Below are positions 16,642 to 27,034 of a stretch of DNA of 64,000 bases, piece by piece; within the stretch, counting starts at the first letter, position 1; each line of letters opens with the position of its first letter. A model generated the notes under the pieces. It ran no database searches, was not told the DNA's origin, and was given only the letters and a program-made list of their open reading frames with translations. This DNA is from Brevibacterium ihuae (lineage in GTDB: Bacteria; Actinomycetota; Actinomycetes; Actinomycetales; Brevibacteriaceae), in the NCBI RefSeq assembly GCF_900184225.1, contig NZ_FXWZ01000003.1, positions 995,684 through 1,059,683 on the forward strand. The letters run 5' to 3'. Position numbers and translations under genes: made by a program.

Positions 16642-18564
16642 TCAGCCCTGGATGCGGCTGGCGTGGCCGGCCCAGGCGGCCTCGCGGAGCTCGAACTTCT
16701 GGATCTTGCCGGTCGAGGACTTCGCGAGCGCGTCGACGAACTCGACCTCCCGCGGCGTCTTGTACCGCGCGAGCAGCGAGCGCACGTGGTCGAGCAGCTC
16801 CTCGGCCCCGAGCTCCTCACCCGCACGCAGCACGACGTATGCCTTGGGCCGCTCGCCCCACTTCTCGTCGGGCACCCCGATGACCGCGGCCTCGAGCACG
16901 GCTTCGTGTGCGACGATCGCCTGCTCGACCTCGACGGTGGAGATGTTCTCCCCGCCGGACACGATGATGTCCTTCGCCCGGTCGCGCAGCTCGATGTACC
17001 CGTCCGGGTGCATGACCCCGAGGTCCCCGGAGTGGAACCAGCCGCCGGCGAACGCCTTCGCGGTCGCCTCCGGATTGCGGAAGTAGCCCTTCATGACGTT
17101 GTTGCCGCGCATGACGATCTCCCCGATCGTCCGCCCGTCGGCCGGCACGTCGGTGAGCTCGTCCCCGCCGCCCACGGCGACCACGCGGATCGGGTCGGTG
17201 TGGAGCATCCCCACGCCCTGCCGCGACTGCACGCGCGCCCGGGACCGCCGGTCGTAGCCGTCCCATTCCTCCTGCCATTCGCACACCGTGTGCGGGCCGT
17301 AGGTCTCGGTCAGGCCGTACACGTGGACGATCCGGAAGCCGAGCTCCTCGAGCTGCCAGATGATCGTCGGGCTCGGTGGCGCGCCGGCCACGGTGGCGAT
17401 GATCGTGCGGTCGAGCGCGTGCGCCTCGGGGGCGTTGACGAGGGTCGTCATCACCGTCGGCGCCCCGTTGAGGTGGGTGACGCCCTCGCGGTCGATGAGC
17501 CCCCAGATCACCTCGGCGCGGACCTCGCGCAGGCACACCTGGGTGCCGCCGGCGGCCGCCACCGCCCAGCCGGTGCACCAGCCGTTGCAGTGGAACATCG
17601 GCAGCGTCCACAGGTAGACGCTCGCGTTGTCGTGGCGGGAGTGGATGATCTCGCTCATCGCGTTGAGGTAGGCGCCGCGGTGCGTGTACATCACGCCCTT
17701 GGGCTGCCCCGTGGTGCCCGAGGTGTAGTTGATCGACAGCGTGGCATTCTCGTCGTCCACCGTCCACGGCAGGGCCGCGGTGTGCGCGTCCGCCCCGGCG
17801 AGGAACTCGGCGAGGGAGACGGTCGCCGGGTGGGCGAGCGCCTCGGCTGCGGCATCCGTGCCCGAGGTGCGGGCCGGCCCGGCATCCGTGCCCGAGGTGC
17901 GGGCCGCGTCATCCGCCGCCTCGCCTGCCGTGTCCTCCTCGTTCGCATCTGCGGCGGTTCCGGCGGCGAGCAGCGGGTCCTCGGCGACGACGATCCGCTC
18001 GACGGTGTCGAGGGCGTCGGCCACCGGGGCGACCGTCGGCCAGAGCTCGGCGTCGACGACGAGGAGTCGCGCCTGGCTGTGGTCGCAGATGTAGCGGACC
18101 TCCTCGGCGGCGAGCCGGGTGTTGATCGACACGAGCACGGCACCGGCCAGCGGCACCGCGAACTGCGCGATGAGCATCTCCGGCAGATTCGGCACGAGGT
18201 AGGCGACGCGGTCACTGGGTTCGACCCCGGCGGCGCGCAGGGCGTGCGCCCGCTGCTCGACGGCCGCGGCGAACTCCGCGTAGGTCAGCGATTCCGACCC
18301 GTAGACGAGTGCGCGCTTGTGCGGGAACACGTCGGCCGAGCGGCGCAGGAAGGACAGCGGGGTGAGCTCGGTGTTCCACACCTGGCCCGCGGATTCGACC
18401 CGGGCGCTCCTCCCGGTCGCGTCCCCCGGTTCGGCCACGGACACGTCCGCGGTTTCCACCGGGTTCACATCCAACTGCTCGGCTGCTGCCACGCGTTCTG
18501 CTCCTTCCACACGTTCTGCGCTGTCCCCAGTCTTCGGCGCGGTCTCTCCCATCGTCTTTCCCAT
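16642..18564 (-). CDS. AMP-dependent acyl-CoA ligase
   Basis: This ANL-superfamily enzyme activates a carboxylic or fatty acid with ATP and CoA. The P-loop-like motif is 'YTSGTTGQPKGVMYTHRG', followed by 'YLWTLPMFHCNGW', 'VYGLTETYGPHTV' and the hinge block 'GWFHSGDLGVMHPDGYIEL', and it ends with the catalytic-lysine region 'KSSTGKIQKFELRE'. The motif style is close to medium/long-chain ligases of the AlkK type. An N-terminal extension of about 60 residues and an Ala/Glu/Asp-rich insert containing a duplicated 'ARTSGTDA' unit (17858-17915) are unusual. It begins 16 bases after the MFS gene, so uptake and activation of one organic acid are probably linked. Confidence 0.88.
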   Translation of the reverse strand: MGKTMGETAPKTGDSAERVEGAERVAAAEQLDVNPVETADVSVAEPGDATGRSARVESAGQVWNTELTPLSFLRRSADVFPHKRALVYGSESLTYAEFAAAVEQRAHALRAAGVEPSDRVAYLVPNLPEMLIAQFAVPLAGAVLVSINTRLAAEEVRYICDHSQARLLVVDAELWPTVAPVADALDTVERIVVAEDPLLAAGTAADANEEDTAGEAADDAARTSGTDAGPARTSGTDAAAEALAHPATVSLAEFLAGADAHTAALPWTVDDENATLSINYTSGTTGQPKGVMYTHRGAYLNAMSEIIHSRHDNASVYLWTLPMFHCNGWCTGWAVAAAGGTQVCLREVRAEVIWGLIDREGVTHLNGAPTVMTTLVNAPEAHALDRTIIATVAGAPPSPTIIWQLEELGFRIVHVYGLTETYGPHTVCEWQEEWDGYDRRSRARVQSRQGVGMLHTDPIRVVAVGGGDELTDVPADGRTIGEIVMRGNNVMKGYFRNPEATAKAFAGGWFHSGDLGVMHPDGYIELRDRAKDIIVSGGENISTVEVEQAIVAHEAVLEAAVIGVPDEKWGERPKAYVVLRAGEELGAEELLDHVRSLLARYKTPREVEFVDALAKSSTGKIQKFELREAAWAGHASRIQG

Positions 18565-18580
18565 CCCGTGGACCCTCGGC

Positions 18581-19984
18581 TCAGCGGACGATCGTCAGGT
18601 CGATGGCCCGGCGCTCGGGCAGGCGGGTGACCGCCCACAGGGCGAGCGCGGCGGCGAACAGGATGAACGCGTTGGCCGCCCACGGCACGCCCTGGGACAC
18701 GGCGAGCTGGTTGACGTAGGGCGTGGTGCCGCCGAACACCGCGGTGGCGAGCGAGTAGGCCAGGCCGATGCTCGCGGTGCGCGCGTGGGTGGGGAAGGTC
18801 TCGGCCATGACGCAGGCGAGCAGGCTGGCACCGGCGGACAGCACGAACAGGCCGATCGAGGTCGCGACGAACAGGGTCCACGGGCGGTCGTCGATGAAGG
18901 CCATGAGCGGGAACTGCGTGACGATGACGCCGATCGCGAAGATCAGCAGCACCGGGCGGCGGCCCACCCGGTCGGACACCGCACCCCAGAACGGGAGGGC
19001 GGCCAGGCCGACGACGAGTGCGGCGACGAGCGACCAGTAGGCGCCGGACGGGTCCATGCCCTCCTGGCTGATCGCGTAGGTCGAGACGTAGGAGGTCCAC
19101 GTGTAGTTGCTCGCCGCGACGCCGGAGACGAGGAAGAAGATCAGCACGATCGACAGCGGACGGCTGAGCGGGGCGAGGGTCTTCGCGGAGAAGGACTCCG
19201 CGCCGAGGCCGGCGTGGAGCGCGGCGCTCCCGGTGCGGGTGGCGGCCGGGTCCTCGACGGCGGGGGTGGCCTCGTCGGCCTGGAACACCTGCGACTCGAC
19301 CATGCCGACGCGCAGCCACAGGGCGACGACCGCGAGCACTGCGCCGAGCAGGAACGGGATGCGCCAGCCCCAGGACTGGACGTCGGGCTCGGAGAGGGTG
19401 CCGGTGATGATGCCGCCGATGACGAACGCGATGATCGCGCCGCCGAAGATCGTCATGAACACCGTCGAGCCCCAGAGCCCGCGGCGGTGGGCCGGGGCGA
19501 TCTCCGCGATGTAGGAGTTCGCGGTCGCGGACTCGCCGCCGTGGGCGAAGCCCTGGACCACGCGGGCGAGCAGCAGGAGCGCGGAGGCGAAGATGCCGAT
19601 CGATTCGAAGGTCGGGAGCAGGCCGATCATCACCGAGCCGCCGGCCATCATGAGCATGGTGGTGACGAGGACGAAGCGGCGGCCGCGCCTATCGGCGATC
19701 CGCCCGAACACGACGCCGCCGAGCGGCCGGAACAGGAAGCCGATCGCGAACACGCCGAACGTCGAGAGCAGCGCGGAGACCTGATTCTGCGGATTGAACA
19801 GGGCGCCGGCGATGAACGGGGCGAACACCGCGTACGCACTCCACTCGTACCACTCGAGGAGCTGGCCGGTGACGGACGCGAGCATCGAGCGCCGCTGCTT
19901 CTTGATGTCGATGGCAGGGGTGGCAGGGGCGCGGCCGGGGCCGCTCGACGCACCGGTGGCGGTGACTCGGGAATCTGCTGTCAT
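18581..19984 (-). CDS. MFS transporter, metabolite:H+ symporter type
   Basis: This 467-residue protein with twelve predicted membrane segments follows the MHS (metabolite:H+ symporter) branch of the major facilitator superfamily. Signatures are 'LLEWYEWSAYAVFAPF', 'GFLFRPLGGVVFGRIADRRGRRFVL' between helices 2 and 3, and 'VQGFAHGGESATANSYIAEIAP'. Family members import dicarboxylates, betaine, proline or aromatic acids. A cytoplasmic central loop of about 45 residues ('ATPAVEDPAATRTGSAALH') is species-specific. It is co-transcribed with the acyl-CoA ligase immediately downstream, which suggests import of an acid to be CoA-activated. Confidence 0.88.
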   Translation of the reverse strand: MTADSRVTATGASSGPGRAPATPAIDIKKQRRSMLASVTGQLLEWYEWSAYAVFAPFIAGALFNPQNQVSALLSTFGVFAIGFLFRPLGGVVFGRIADRRGRRFVLVTTMLMMAGGSVMIGLLPTFESIGIFASALLLLARVVQGFAHGGESATANSYIAEIAPAHRRGLWGSTVFMTIFGGAIIAFVIGGIITGTLSEPDVQSWGWRIPFLLGAVLAVVALWLRVGMVESQVFQADEATPAVEDPAATRTGSAALHAGLGAESFSAKTLAPLSRPLSIVLIFFLVSGVAASNYTWTSYVSTYAISQEGMDPSGAYWSLVAALVVGLAALPFWGAVSDRVGRRPVLLIFAIGVIVTQFPLMAFIDDRPWTLFVATSIGLFVLSAGASLLACVMAETFPTHARTASIGLAYSLATAVFGGTTPYVNQLAVSQGVPWAANAFILFAAALALWAVTRLPERRAIDLTIVR

Positions 19985-20118
19985 GGGCAGACCTTCACAC
20001 GGGCTGATGGCGATGCCGTGGCTACGGGACGTTCAGCGTCATAAACCGGTCATCCGGCGTCACATTCGGTCGCGGGGCGTCACAGAGTGCCGTCACACGC
20101 AGCGGCACCGAGAACCGA

Positions 20119-20178
20119 ACTGCGCGGTATCCCAAGCCGAACGCATCATTGCGCGTCTGGTTCGGGATACCGCGCAGT
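20119..20178. repeat. 60-bp intergenic palindromic element, copy 2
   Basis: It has the same 13-base ends as the element at 16471, again exactly 60 bases, with centre CGCATCATTGCGCG. Here it lies upstream of the MFS gene and downstream of hutU, both on the minus strand. Two extra flanking bases on each side also pair. Region 19985-20265 holds no gene. Confidence 0.8.
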
Positions 20179-20265
20179 TCGCGGGTACCGAACCTCGGGA
20201 CCAGAGTCACAGGAGCCTCATGACGTCATGGTCTCAGCCCTTCACGACCTCAGCCCCTCTTATTC

Positions 20266-22008
<1,743 letters not shown>

Positions 22009-22128
22009 GGCGTCTCCTCGGGGCGGGCCGGATCGGGCGGGGCCGGGCCGGCGCGTCCTCGGGACCGGCTGATGCTCCCCATTCTTGGCGCGCGCGAGGC
22101 CCGCGACCAGGCCCGAACCTCCCAATCC

Positions 22129-22144
22129 GTCCGAGATCTCGGAC
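22129..22144. promoter_or_regulatory. Putative hut operator in the hutU-hutG divergent promoter
   Basis: GTCCGAGATCTCGGAC here is identical to the palindrome upstream of hutI. It lies 121 bases from the hutU start and 83 bases from the hutG start, so one site could control both directions. The two blocks of hut genes thus appear to form one regulon. Confidence 0.7.
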
Positions 22145-22226
22145 GCACGCCGTCGCCGAGGTGTGCCGCGCGGGCGCCCGCTCTCCTAGCCTGGTTGGGA
22201 CCCCGCAGAACCCCGAGGAGCAGAGC

Positions 22227-23246
22227 ATGAATCGCACGCACACGTGGACCGGCCGCGCGGACGGTCCGGGAGACGAGCATCGCCGCTTCTGGCAGATCGT
22301 CGAACCCGCCGAGGCGCCCGCCGCCCCGGGAGACCGGGCCACCGCCGATCCCTCCCGGCCCGGTGGGCCCGCCGCCGAGGCGCCCGCCGCCGATGCCGTG
22401 ATCCTCGGGTTCGCGAGTGACGAGGGGGTGCGCCGCAACCACGGCCGCCAGGGTGCGGCCGCAGGGCCCGAGGCGATCCGCGCAGCACTAGGCTCCCTCG
22501 CGGTGCACTCCCCGCTGCGTGTGGTCGATGCCGGGGACGTCGTCGTCGCGGGCGAGGACCTCGAGTCCGGGCAGGCGGACCTCGCCCGGCAGATCGCCGA
22601 GCTGCGGCGCTCCCCCGGGCTGTCCGAAGCTCTGACTGGGGTGCTCGGCGGCGGGCACGAGACCGCGTGGGGAAGCTATCTGGGGCTCGCCGAGGAGTGC
22701 GCGGACCGGCGCCTGGGCATCCTCAACCTCGATGCCCACTTCGACCTGCGGCAGGCGGAGAGGCCCACCTCGGGCACGCCGTTCGGGCAGGTCGCGGCGG
22801 ACCGGGCCGCGCGCGGGGCGGACTTCGACTACACGGTGATCGGGATCAGCGAGGCGAACAACACCACCGCGCTGTTCGACACCGCGCGGGAGCTCGGTGT
22901 GACCTGGCTGAGCGACGTCGACTCCCAGGACGTCGCGCGGGCGGTCCGCTGGGTCGAGGAGTTCGCGGCCGGGGTCGACGACCTCTATCTGACGATCGAT
23001 CTCGACGTCCTGCCGGCGGCGGTGGCGCCGGGCGTGAGCGCGCCGGCCGGGTTCGGGGTGCCGACTGCGGTGATCCTCGCGGCGTGCGGTGCCGCGGCGG
23101 CGAGCGGAAAGCTGCGGCACTTCGACGTCGTCGAGCTCAACCCGCGCTACGACGTCGACGGCCGCACCGCCCGCACCGCGGCCCGACTCGTCCACGAGAT
23201 CCTCACCCGCGCCGCGGCTGAGCGGACGGGCGGCTCGAGGGTCTGA
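22227..23246 (+). CDS. hutG: Formimidoylglutamase
   Basis: This ureohydrolase (arginase fold) hydrolyses N-formimino-L-glutamate to glutamate and formamide, ending the Hut pathway. Manganese ligands are in 'GGGHETAWG', 'NLDAHFDLR' and 'TIDLDVLP'. An arginase-family signature region, 'SAPAGFGVP', follows. The ATG at 22227 is preceded by GAGGAG. The N-terminus has a Pro/Ala-rich loop (residues 30-55) that looks like a local expansion. The protein is 339 residues, near the family norm. It is transcribed away from hutU. Confidence 0.92.
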   Translation: MNRTHTWTGRADGPGDEHRRFWQIVEPAEAPAAPGDRATADPSRPGGPAAEAPAADAVILGFASDEGVRRNHGRQGAAAGPEAIRAALGSLAVHSPLRVVDAGDVVVAGEDLESGQADLARQIAELRRSPGLSEALTGVLGGGHETAWGSYLGLAEECADRRLGILNLDAHFDLRQAERPTSGTPFGQVAADRAARGADFDYTVIGISEANNTTALFDTARELGVTWLSDVDSQDVARAVRWVEEFAAGVDDLYLTIDLDVLPAAVAPGVSAPAGFGVPTAVILAACGAAAASGKLRHFDVVELNPRYDVDGRTARTAARLVHEILTRAAAERTGGSRV

Positions 23247-23354
23247 GCGGACGGCCGGCCGGCAGCAGACGTCAGACAGCGAACCACTGACTGCAGGAAC
23301 ACGACACCGGTCACGCCGACAACAGTCTGATCATCCGGCTTCGGTCGCGCCGGC

Positions 23355-25193
23355 TCACCGCCCGGCGGCGTACCCCTGCATGCCGCGCGGGTTCGCAGCC
23401 GCCCGGAGCACACCGGTCTCCGGGTCGCGGATCACGCACGACAGGCGGCCGAGCGCCCAGTCGCCGGCCCGGGTCACGCGGTGACCGCGCCGCTCGAGCC
23501 CAATGATGACGTCCTCGCCCAGCCGGTCCTCGACCACCGCGCCCGCCGGCTCCCAGGTGCGCGGGTAGAACGAGCCGGGCATCGCGGTGGTGTGGAGCGC
23601 CGGGGCGTCGATCGCGGCCTGCGGGTCGAGCTCGCCGACGAGCAGCCGGAGGAGCAGGAGCAGCTGCCACTGGTCCTGCTGGTCACCACCCGGGGTGCCG
23701 AGCGCCATCACCGGCTCCCCGTCGCGGAGCACGAGGGTCGGCGAGAGCGTGGTGCGCGGCCGCGTTCCCGGTTCCAGGCGGGACGGCGAGTTCTGGTCGA
23801 GCCACATCATCTGCAGCCGCGTGCCGAGGCAGAACCCCAGGCCGGGCACGGCGGGCGAGGACTGGAGCCACCCGCCCGAGGGTGTTGCGCTCACCATGTT
23901 CCCCCACCGGTCGACGACATCGATGTGGCACGTGTCGCCGCGGACCGCGGCGCGCGCCTCGGGCGTGGGTTCCGCGGGCTTCGGCACCGTCGGCTCCCCG
24001 ATCCCGAGGCCTCCTGCGGCACCGAACTCCGCCTCGGTGCGCAGGGGCGGCGACACGGGGTCGACACCGGGGATGGTGCCGGGCCGGAACTCGTGGGAGG
24101 CGTTCTCGCCGATGAGCGCGCGGCGCTCGGCGGCGTACTCCGGGCTCAGCAGCACGGCGAGCGCCTCCGGGGTCAGTGCGGTCGCGGACCCGCTGTCCCC
24201 GTAGTAGGTGTCGCGGTCGGCGAGGGCGAGCTTGAGCGCCTCGAGCACGGTGTGTGCACCGAGCTCGGTGCCAGGATCGAGGTGCGCGTCGTCGAAGCCG
24301 TCGAGGATCGCGAGCACCTGGAGGAGCACCGGACCCTGGCCCCACGGCCCGGTCTTGGCGATCGTGTATCCGCGGAAGTCCAGGGTGAGCGCGTCCTCGA
24401 AGCCGGCTGCCCAGTCGGCCATGTCGGCGGCGGTGAGGACCCCGGCGTGCAGGCCGCCGTCGGAATGGCGATGCGGGGTGCGGATGAAATCGGCGATGCT
24501 GCGCGCGACCCGACCGGTGCGCCATTCCCGCCGGGCGGCAGCGATCCGCTCCTCGCGGGTGGGCTCTCCGTCCCCGGCCGCGACGAGCTCTCGGAGCACC
24601 TGCGCGTACTCCGGGTTGCGGATGAGCGATCCGGGCTCGGGGGCCTGCCCGTTCTCCAGCCACAGGTCCGCGGAGCTCGGCCAGTCGGTCCGGAACAGCG
24701 CGCTCGCGCTGTCGATCGTCTCAGCGACGCTTGCGAGCACGTGATGTCCCCGCTCGGCATAGTCGATCGCGAAGGCGAGGACATCGGCGAGCTCCCAGGC
24801 GCCGTGCTCCTGGAGGAGCAGGAGCCAGGCGTCGACCGCTCCCGGCACGGCGGCGGCCAGCGCCCCGGCACCGGGCACCGCGTCGAGCCCTTCGGCCCGG
24901 AAGTGCTCGATCGTCGCCCCGGCCGGAGCGGGCCCCTGGCCCATGAGGACGACAGGACGGCGCGGCTCCTGAGCAGTGACGAACACCCCGGTCATGTCGC
25001 CGCCGGGCCCGTTGAGGTGCGGCTCGACGACGTGGAGGACGAAAGCCCCGGCGACGGCCGCGTCGAAGGCATTGCCGCCGCGCTCGAGCACCGCCTGGGC
25101 GGAACCGGTCGCCAGCCAGTGCGTCGACGCGGTCATCCCGAAGGTGCCCTCGAGCGTCGGGCGGGTCGTGGTGGTCTCGCTGCGGAAGGTCAT
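23355..25193 (-). CDS. Gamma-glutamyltransferase family protein
   Basis: This Ntn-hydrolase of the gamma-glutamyltranspeptidase family is 612 residues. The N-terminal block is 'MTASTHWLATGSAQAVLERGGNAFDAAVA'. The self-cleavage/nucleophile threonine lies in 'GDTCHIDVVDRWGNMVSATPSGG'. The C-terminal block has 'MWLDQ' and 'RPRTTLSPTLVLRDGEPVMALGTPGG'. No signal peptide is seen, so it may be cytosolic or belong to the acylase-like branch. Its start is one base from the stop of the upstream lipoprotein gene, implying a two-gene operon. Substrates could be glutathione-like or gamma-glutamyl amides; the sequence does not decide. Confidence 0.9.
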   Translation of the reverse strand: MTFRSETTTTRPTLEGTFGMTASTHWLATGSAQAVLERGGNAFDAAVAGAFVLHVVEPHLNGPGGDMTGVFVTAQEPRRPVVLMGQGPAPAGATIEHFRAEGLDAVPGAGALAAAVPGAVDAWLLLLQEHGAWELADVLAFAIDYAERGHHVLASVAETIDSASALFRTDWPSSADLWLENGQAPEPGSLIRNPEYAQVLRELVAAGDGEPTREERIAAARREWRTGRVARSIADFIRTPHRHSDGGLHAGVLTAADMADWAAGFEDALTLDFRGYTIAKTGPWGQGPVLLQVLAILDGFDDAHLDPGTELGAHTVLEALKLALADRDTYYGDSGSATALTPEALAVLLSPEYAAERRALIGENASHEFRPGTIPGVDPVSPPLRTEAEFGAAGGLGIGEPTVPKPAEPTPEARAAVRGDTCHIDVVDRWGNMVSATPSGGWLQSSPAVPGLGFCLGTRLQMMWLDQNSPSRLEPGTRPRTTLSPTLVLRDGEPVMALGTPGGDQQDQWQLLLLLRLLVGELDPQAAIDAPALHTTAMPGSFYPRTWEPAGAVVEDRLGEDVIIGLERRGHRVTRAGDWALGRLSCVIRDPETGVLRAAANPRGMQGYAAGR

Positions 25194-25194
25194 G

Positions 25195-26742
25195 TCAGCC
25201 TCCGGTGACGGTCCAGAGCCGGGAGGTCTGGTCCTCGGTGACGAGAAGGAAGCGGGTGGTCGAGCTCAGGGAGGCGAAGTCGGCGACGTCGAGGGAGTCG
25301 TGCGCCTCGCCCGTGGCCACATCGTAGAAGGTCAGCTCTCCGTCGTCGACGACCGGCACGAGGTCGAGGTCCGGCAGGTAGCCCTGCCCGCCCCACGGGT
25401 CGGACCCGCCCTGCGCCTCGGATGACCACACGACCTCGCCGCTCGCAGCGTCGAACGCGGCAACGGAGCTGTCGACAGTCGGGACGACGAGGAGCGGACC
25501 CTCGGGCCCGTCGACGGCGGCGTACCGGGCTCCCCCGATGTCGGATTCGGGCGTCGCGTACTCGGTGACGCTCTCCGGCGCCTGCTCCTCCGATTGCCAG
25601 GCGGTCGCCGCGAGGTCGGAGCCCCAGTACGCCACGGTCGAGGCGAACAGCTGCACCATGATGCACGCCCCCTCACCGGTCGGGGTGAAGACCGGCTGTG
25701 CCGTGCACACCGGATCGAAGGTGTCCTCGAGATCGAGGGCCGCGTACGCCTCGGCGTGCTCCTCCGGATCGAGTGGAGTGAGCGCACCGGCGTCGCTCAT
25801 CGGGAGACCCTCCGGCACTGTCAGGAACGCCTGTCTCTGCACGAGCCCGCTGTACGGATCATCCGGATCCTCCGCGCCGTACACGTAGACCGCGGTGCTC
25901 GGGTCGCCGGTGGGCACCACCGAGAACCACTCGACGCCGGTGTCGTCGGCCGCCCTGAGTTCGGTGACGTCGAGCGTCGTGTGCTCCCCGGTCGCGAGGT
26001 CGACGCGGGTGATCATCGAGCTGCCGTCGTCGGCCCAGGGCAGCAGCCCGTACGACCGGTCCGGGGAGATGCTCAACGAAGAGCCGCCGAACGGCAGACC
26101 GTCCGCGCCCACGGTGAGGGCCGGCCACGCCTGCTCCCCCGTCGCGGGGTCGAGCGCGAAGACGAGCGGATCGCCCTCGGCCGCAGTCGTGCAACCATCC
26201 TTCTTCATGGCCATGAAGTACTCGAGGAGGATGACGTCGCCTTCTTCCAGCACGGTGCCGGTCGCGGTGGTCGCGGGGCCGAAGCCCCAGTCCTCGTGGC
26301 ACCCGGCGCCGGCCTCCGCGGGTGCGAAGCGCCACACCTCCGCACCGTCGCTCCACTGGCGGGCCCCCAGCTCACCGGACAGGTCGTCGATGATGACGAT
26401 GTCGCCGGAGGAGTAGGCGAGGGGTGCGGACATCATCTCGTCGTCGAGCTGCACCGACTCGGTCCACAGCTCGGTGCCTCCGCTGTCGACCGCGCGGAGC
26501 TGCCCGTTCGTCCAGTCGACGAGCAGCGCACGGTCGCGTCCGTCGTCGGTGAGGACGTGTCCGCTGTAGTCGAGATCGATCGGCTCGGACAGCGCCGCGG
26601 GCTCCGGCGAGGGCGAGGGGGATTCCTCGGGAGCCGGAGCCGTCCCGCTCTCCGCTCCTCCGGAGCACCCGGCGAGGAGCGTCAGCACGAGGGCCGTCCC
26701 GGCGGCGAGCCTCGGTCCGACACGGGGGATCTGCACGGTCAT
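25195..26742 (-). CDS. Lipoprotein with PQQ-like beta-propeller
   Basis: A lipoprotein signal ends in 'LTLLAGC' with the lipidated Cys26, followed by a Pro/Ser/Glu-rich tether. The rest shows repeated short blades with 'GTELWTESV', 'GEVVWSSEAQGG' and 'AFDAASG' patterns, typical of PQQ-like beta-propeller proteins. Such proteins are usually extracytoplasmic binding or scaffold proteins; no enzymatic residues can be named. It is directly upstream of, and almost touching, the gamma-glutamyltransferase gene. A 26-bp element related to one upstream of aztD lies about 140 bases before its start. Confidence 0.8.
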   Translation of the reverse strand: MTVQIPRVGPRLAAGTALVLTLLAGCSGGAESGTAPAPEESPSPSPEPAALSEPIDLDYSGHVLTDDGRDRALLVDWTNGQLRAVDSGGTELWTESVQLDDEMMSAPLAYSSGDIVIIDDLSGELGARQWSDGAEVWRFAPAEAGAGCHEDWGFGPATTATGTVLEEGDVILLEYFMAMKKDGCTTAAEGDPLVFALDPATGEQAWPALTVGADGLPFGGSSLSISPDRSYGLLPWADDGSSMITRVDLATGEHTTLDVTELRAADDTGVEWFSVVPTGDPSTAVYVYGAEDPDDPYSGLVQRQAFLTVPEGLPMSDAGALTPLDPEEHAEAYAALDLEDTFDPVCTAQPVFTPTGEGACIMVQLFASTVAYWGSDLAATAWQSEEQAPESVTEYATPESDIGGARYAAVDGPEGPLLVVPTVDSSVAAFDAASGEVVWSSEAQGGSDPWGGQGYLPDLDLVPVVDDGELTFYDVATGEAHDSLDVADFASLSSTTRFLLVTEDQTSRLWTVTGG

Positions 26743-26883
26743 GGCGGGCCTTCCGGTGGTCCGATTCTCGGTCTGCTCTCTCGATTATGCCCGAGGCGCC
26801 GGCCGGGCGACCTGCGCGAGGCACTGGCCGGCAGCCCTCCGCGCGCAGACTCCTCCGGCCCGCCATCGATCGCTCGATCTACG

Positions 26884-26909
26884 CATCTATAGCGTCATCA
26901 CAATAGACG
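26884..26909. promoter_or_regulatory. Shared A+T-rich 26-bp element, copy 1
   Basis: The stretch with core TATAGCGTCATCACAATAG matches the element at 28464 at about 20 of 26 positions, and similarity extends into both flanks (ATCGATCG before it, GAATC after it). It lies about 140 bases upstream of the lipoprotein gene. It could be an operator or part of a promoter; the regulator is not known. Confidence 0.45.
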
Positions 26910-26964
26910 CCCAGAGAGTCGAATCCCCCGTCCCATCGAATGTGCACCCGGCCGCGCACACGAC

Positions 26965-27008
26965 GAGCGTGCGGGCAGCCAGTGTTCGCCGTGGCTGCCC
27001 GCACGCTC
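26965..27008 (-). terminator. Strong hairpin downstream of acyl-CoA dehydrogenase
   Basis: A perfect 17-bp stem (26965-26981 with 26992-27008) closes a 10-base loop, 27 bases beyond the stop of the acyl-CoA dehydrogenase gene on the minus strand. Its strength and position make it a convincing intrinsic-type terminator even without a T-tract. Confidence 0.75.
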
Positions 27009-27034
27009 TCGAGGCCGCCTGCGGACCTGCTCGA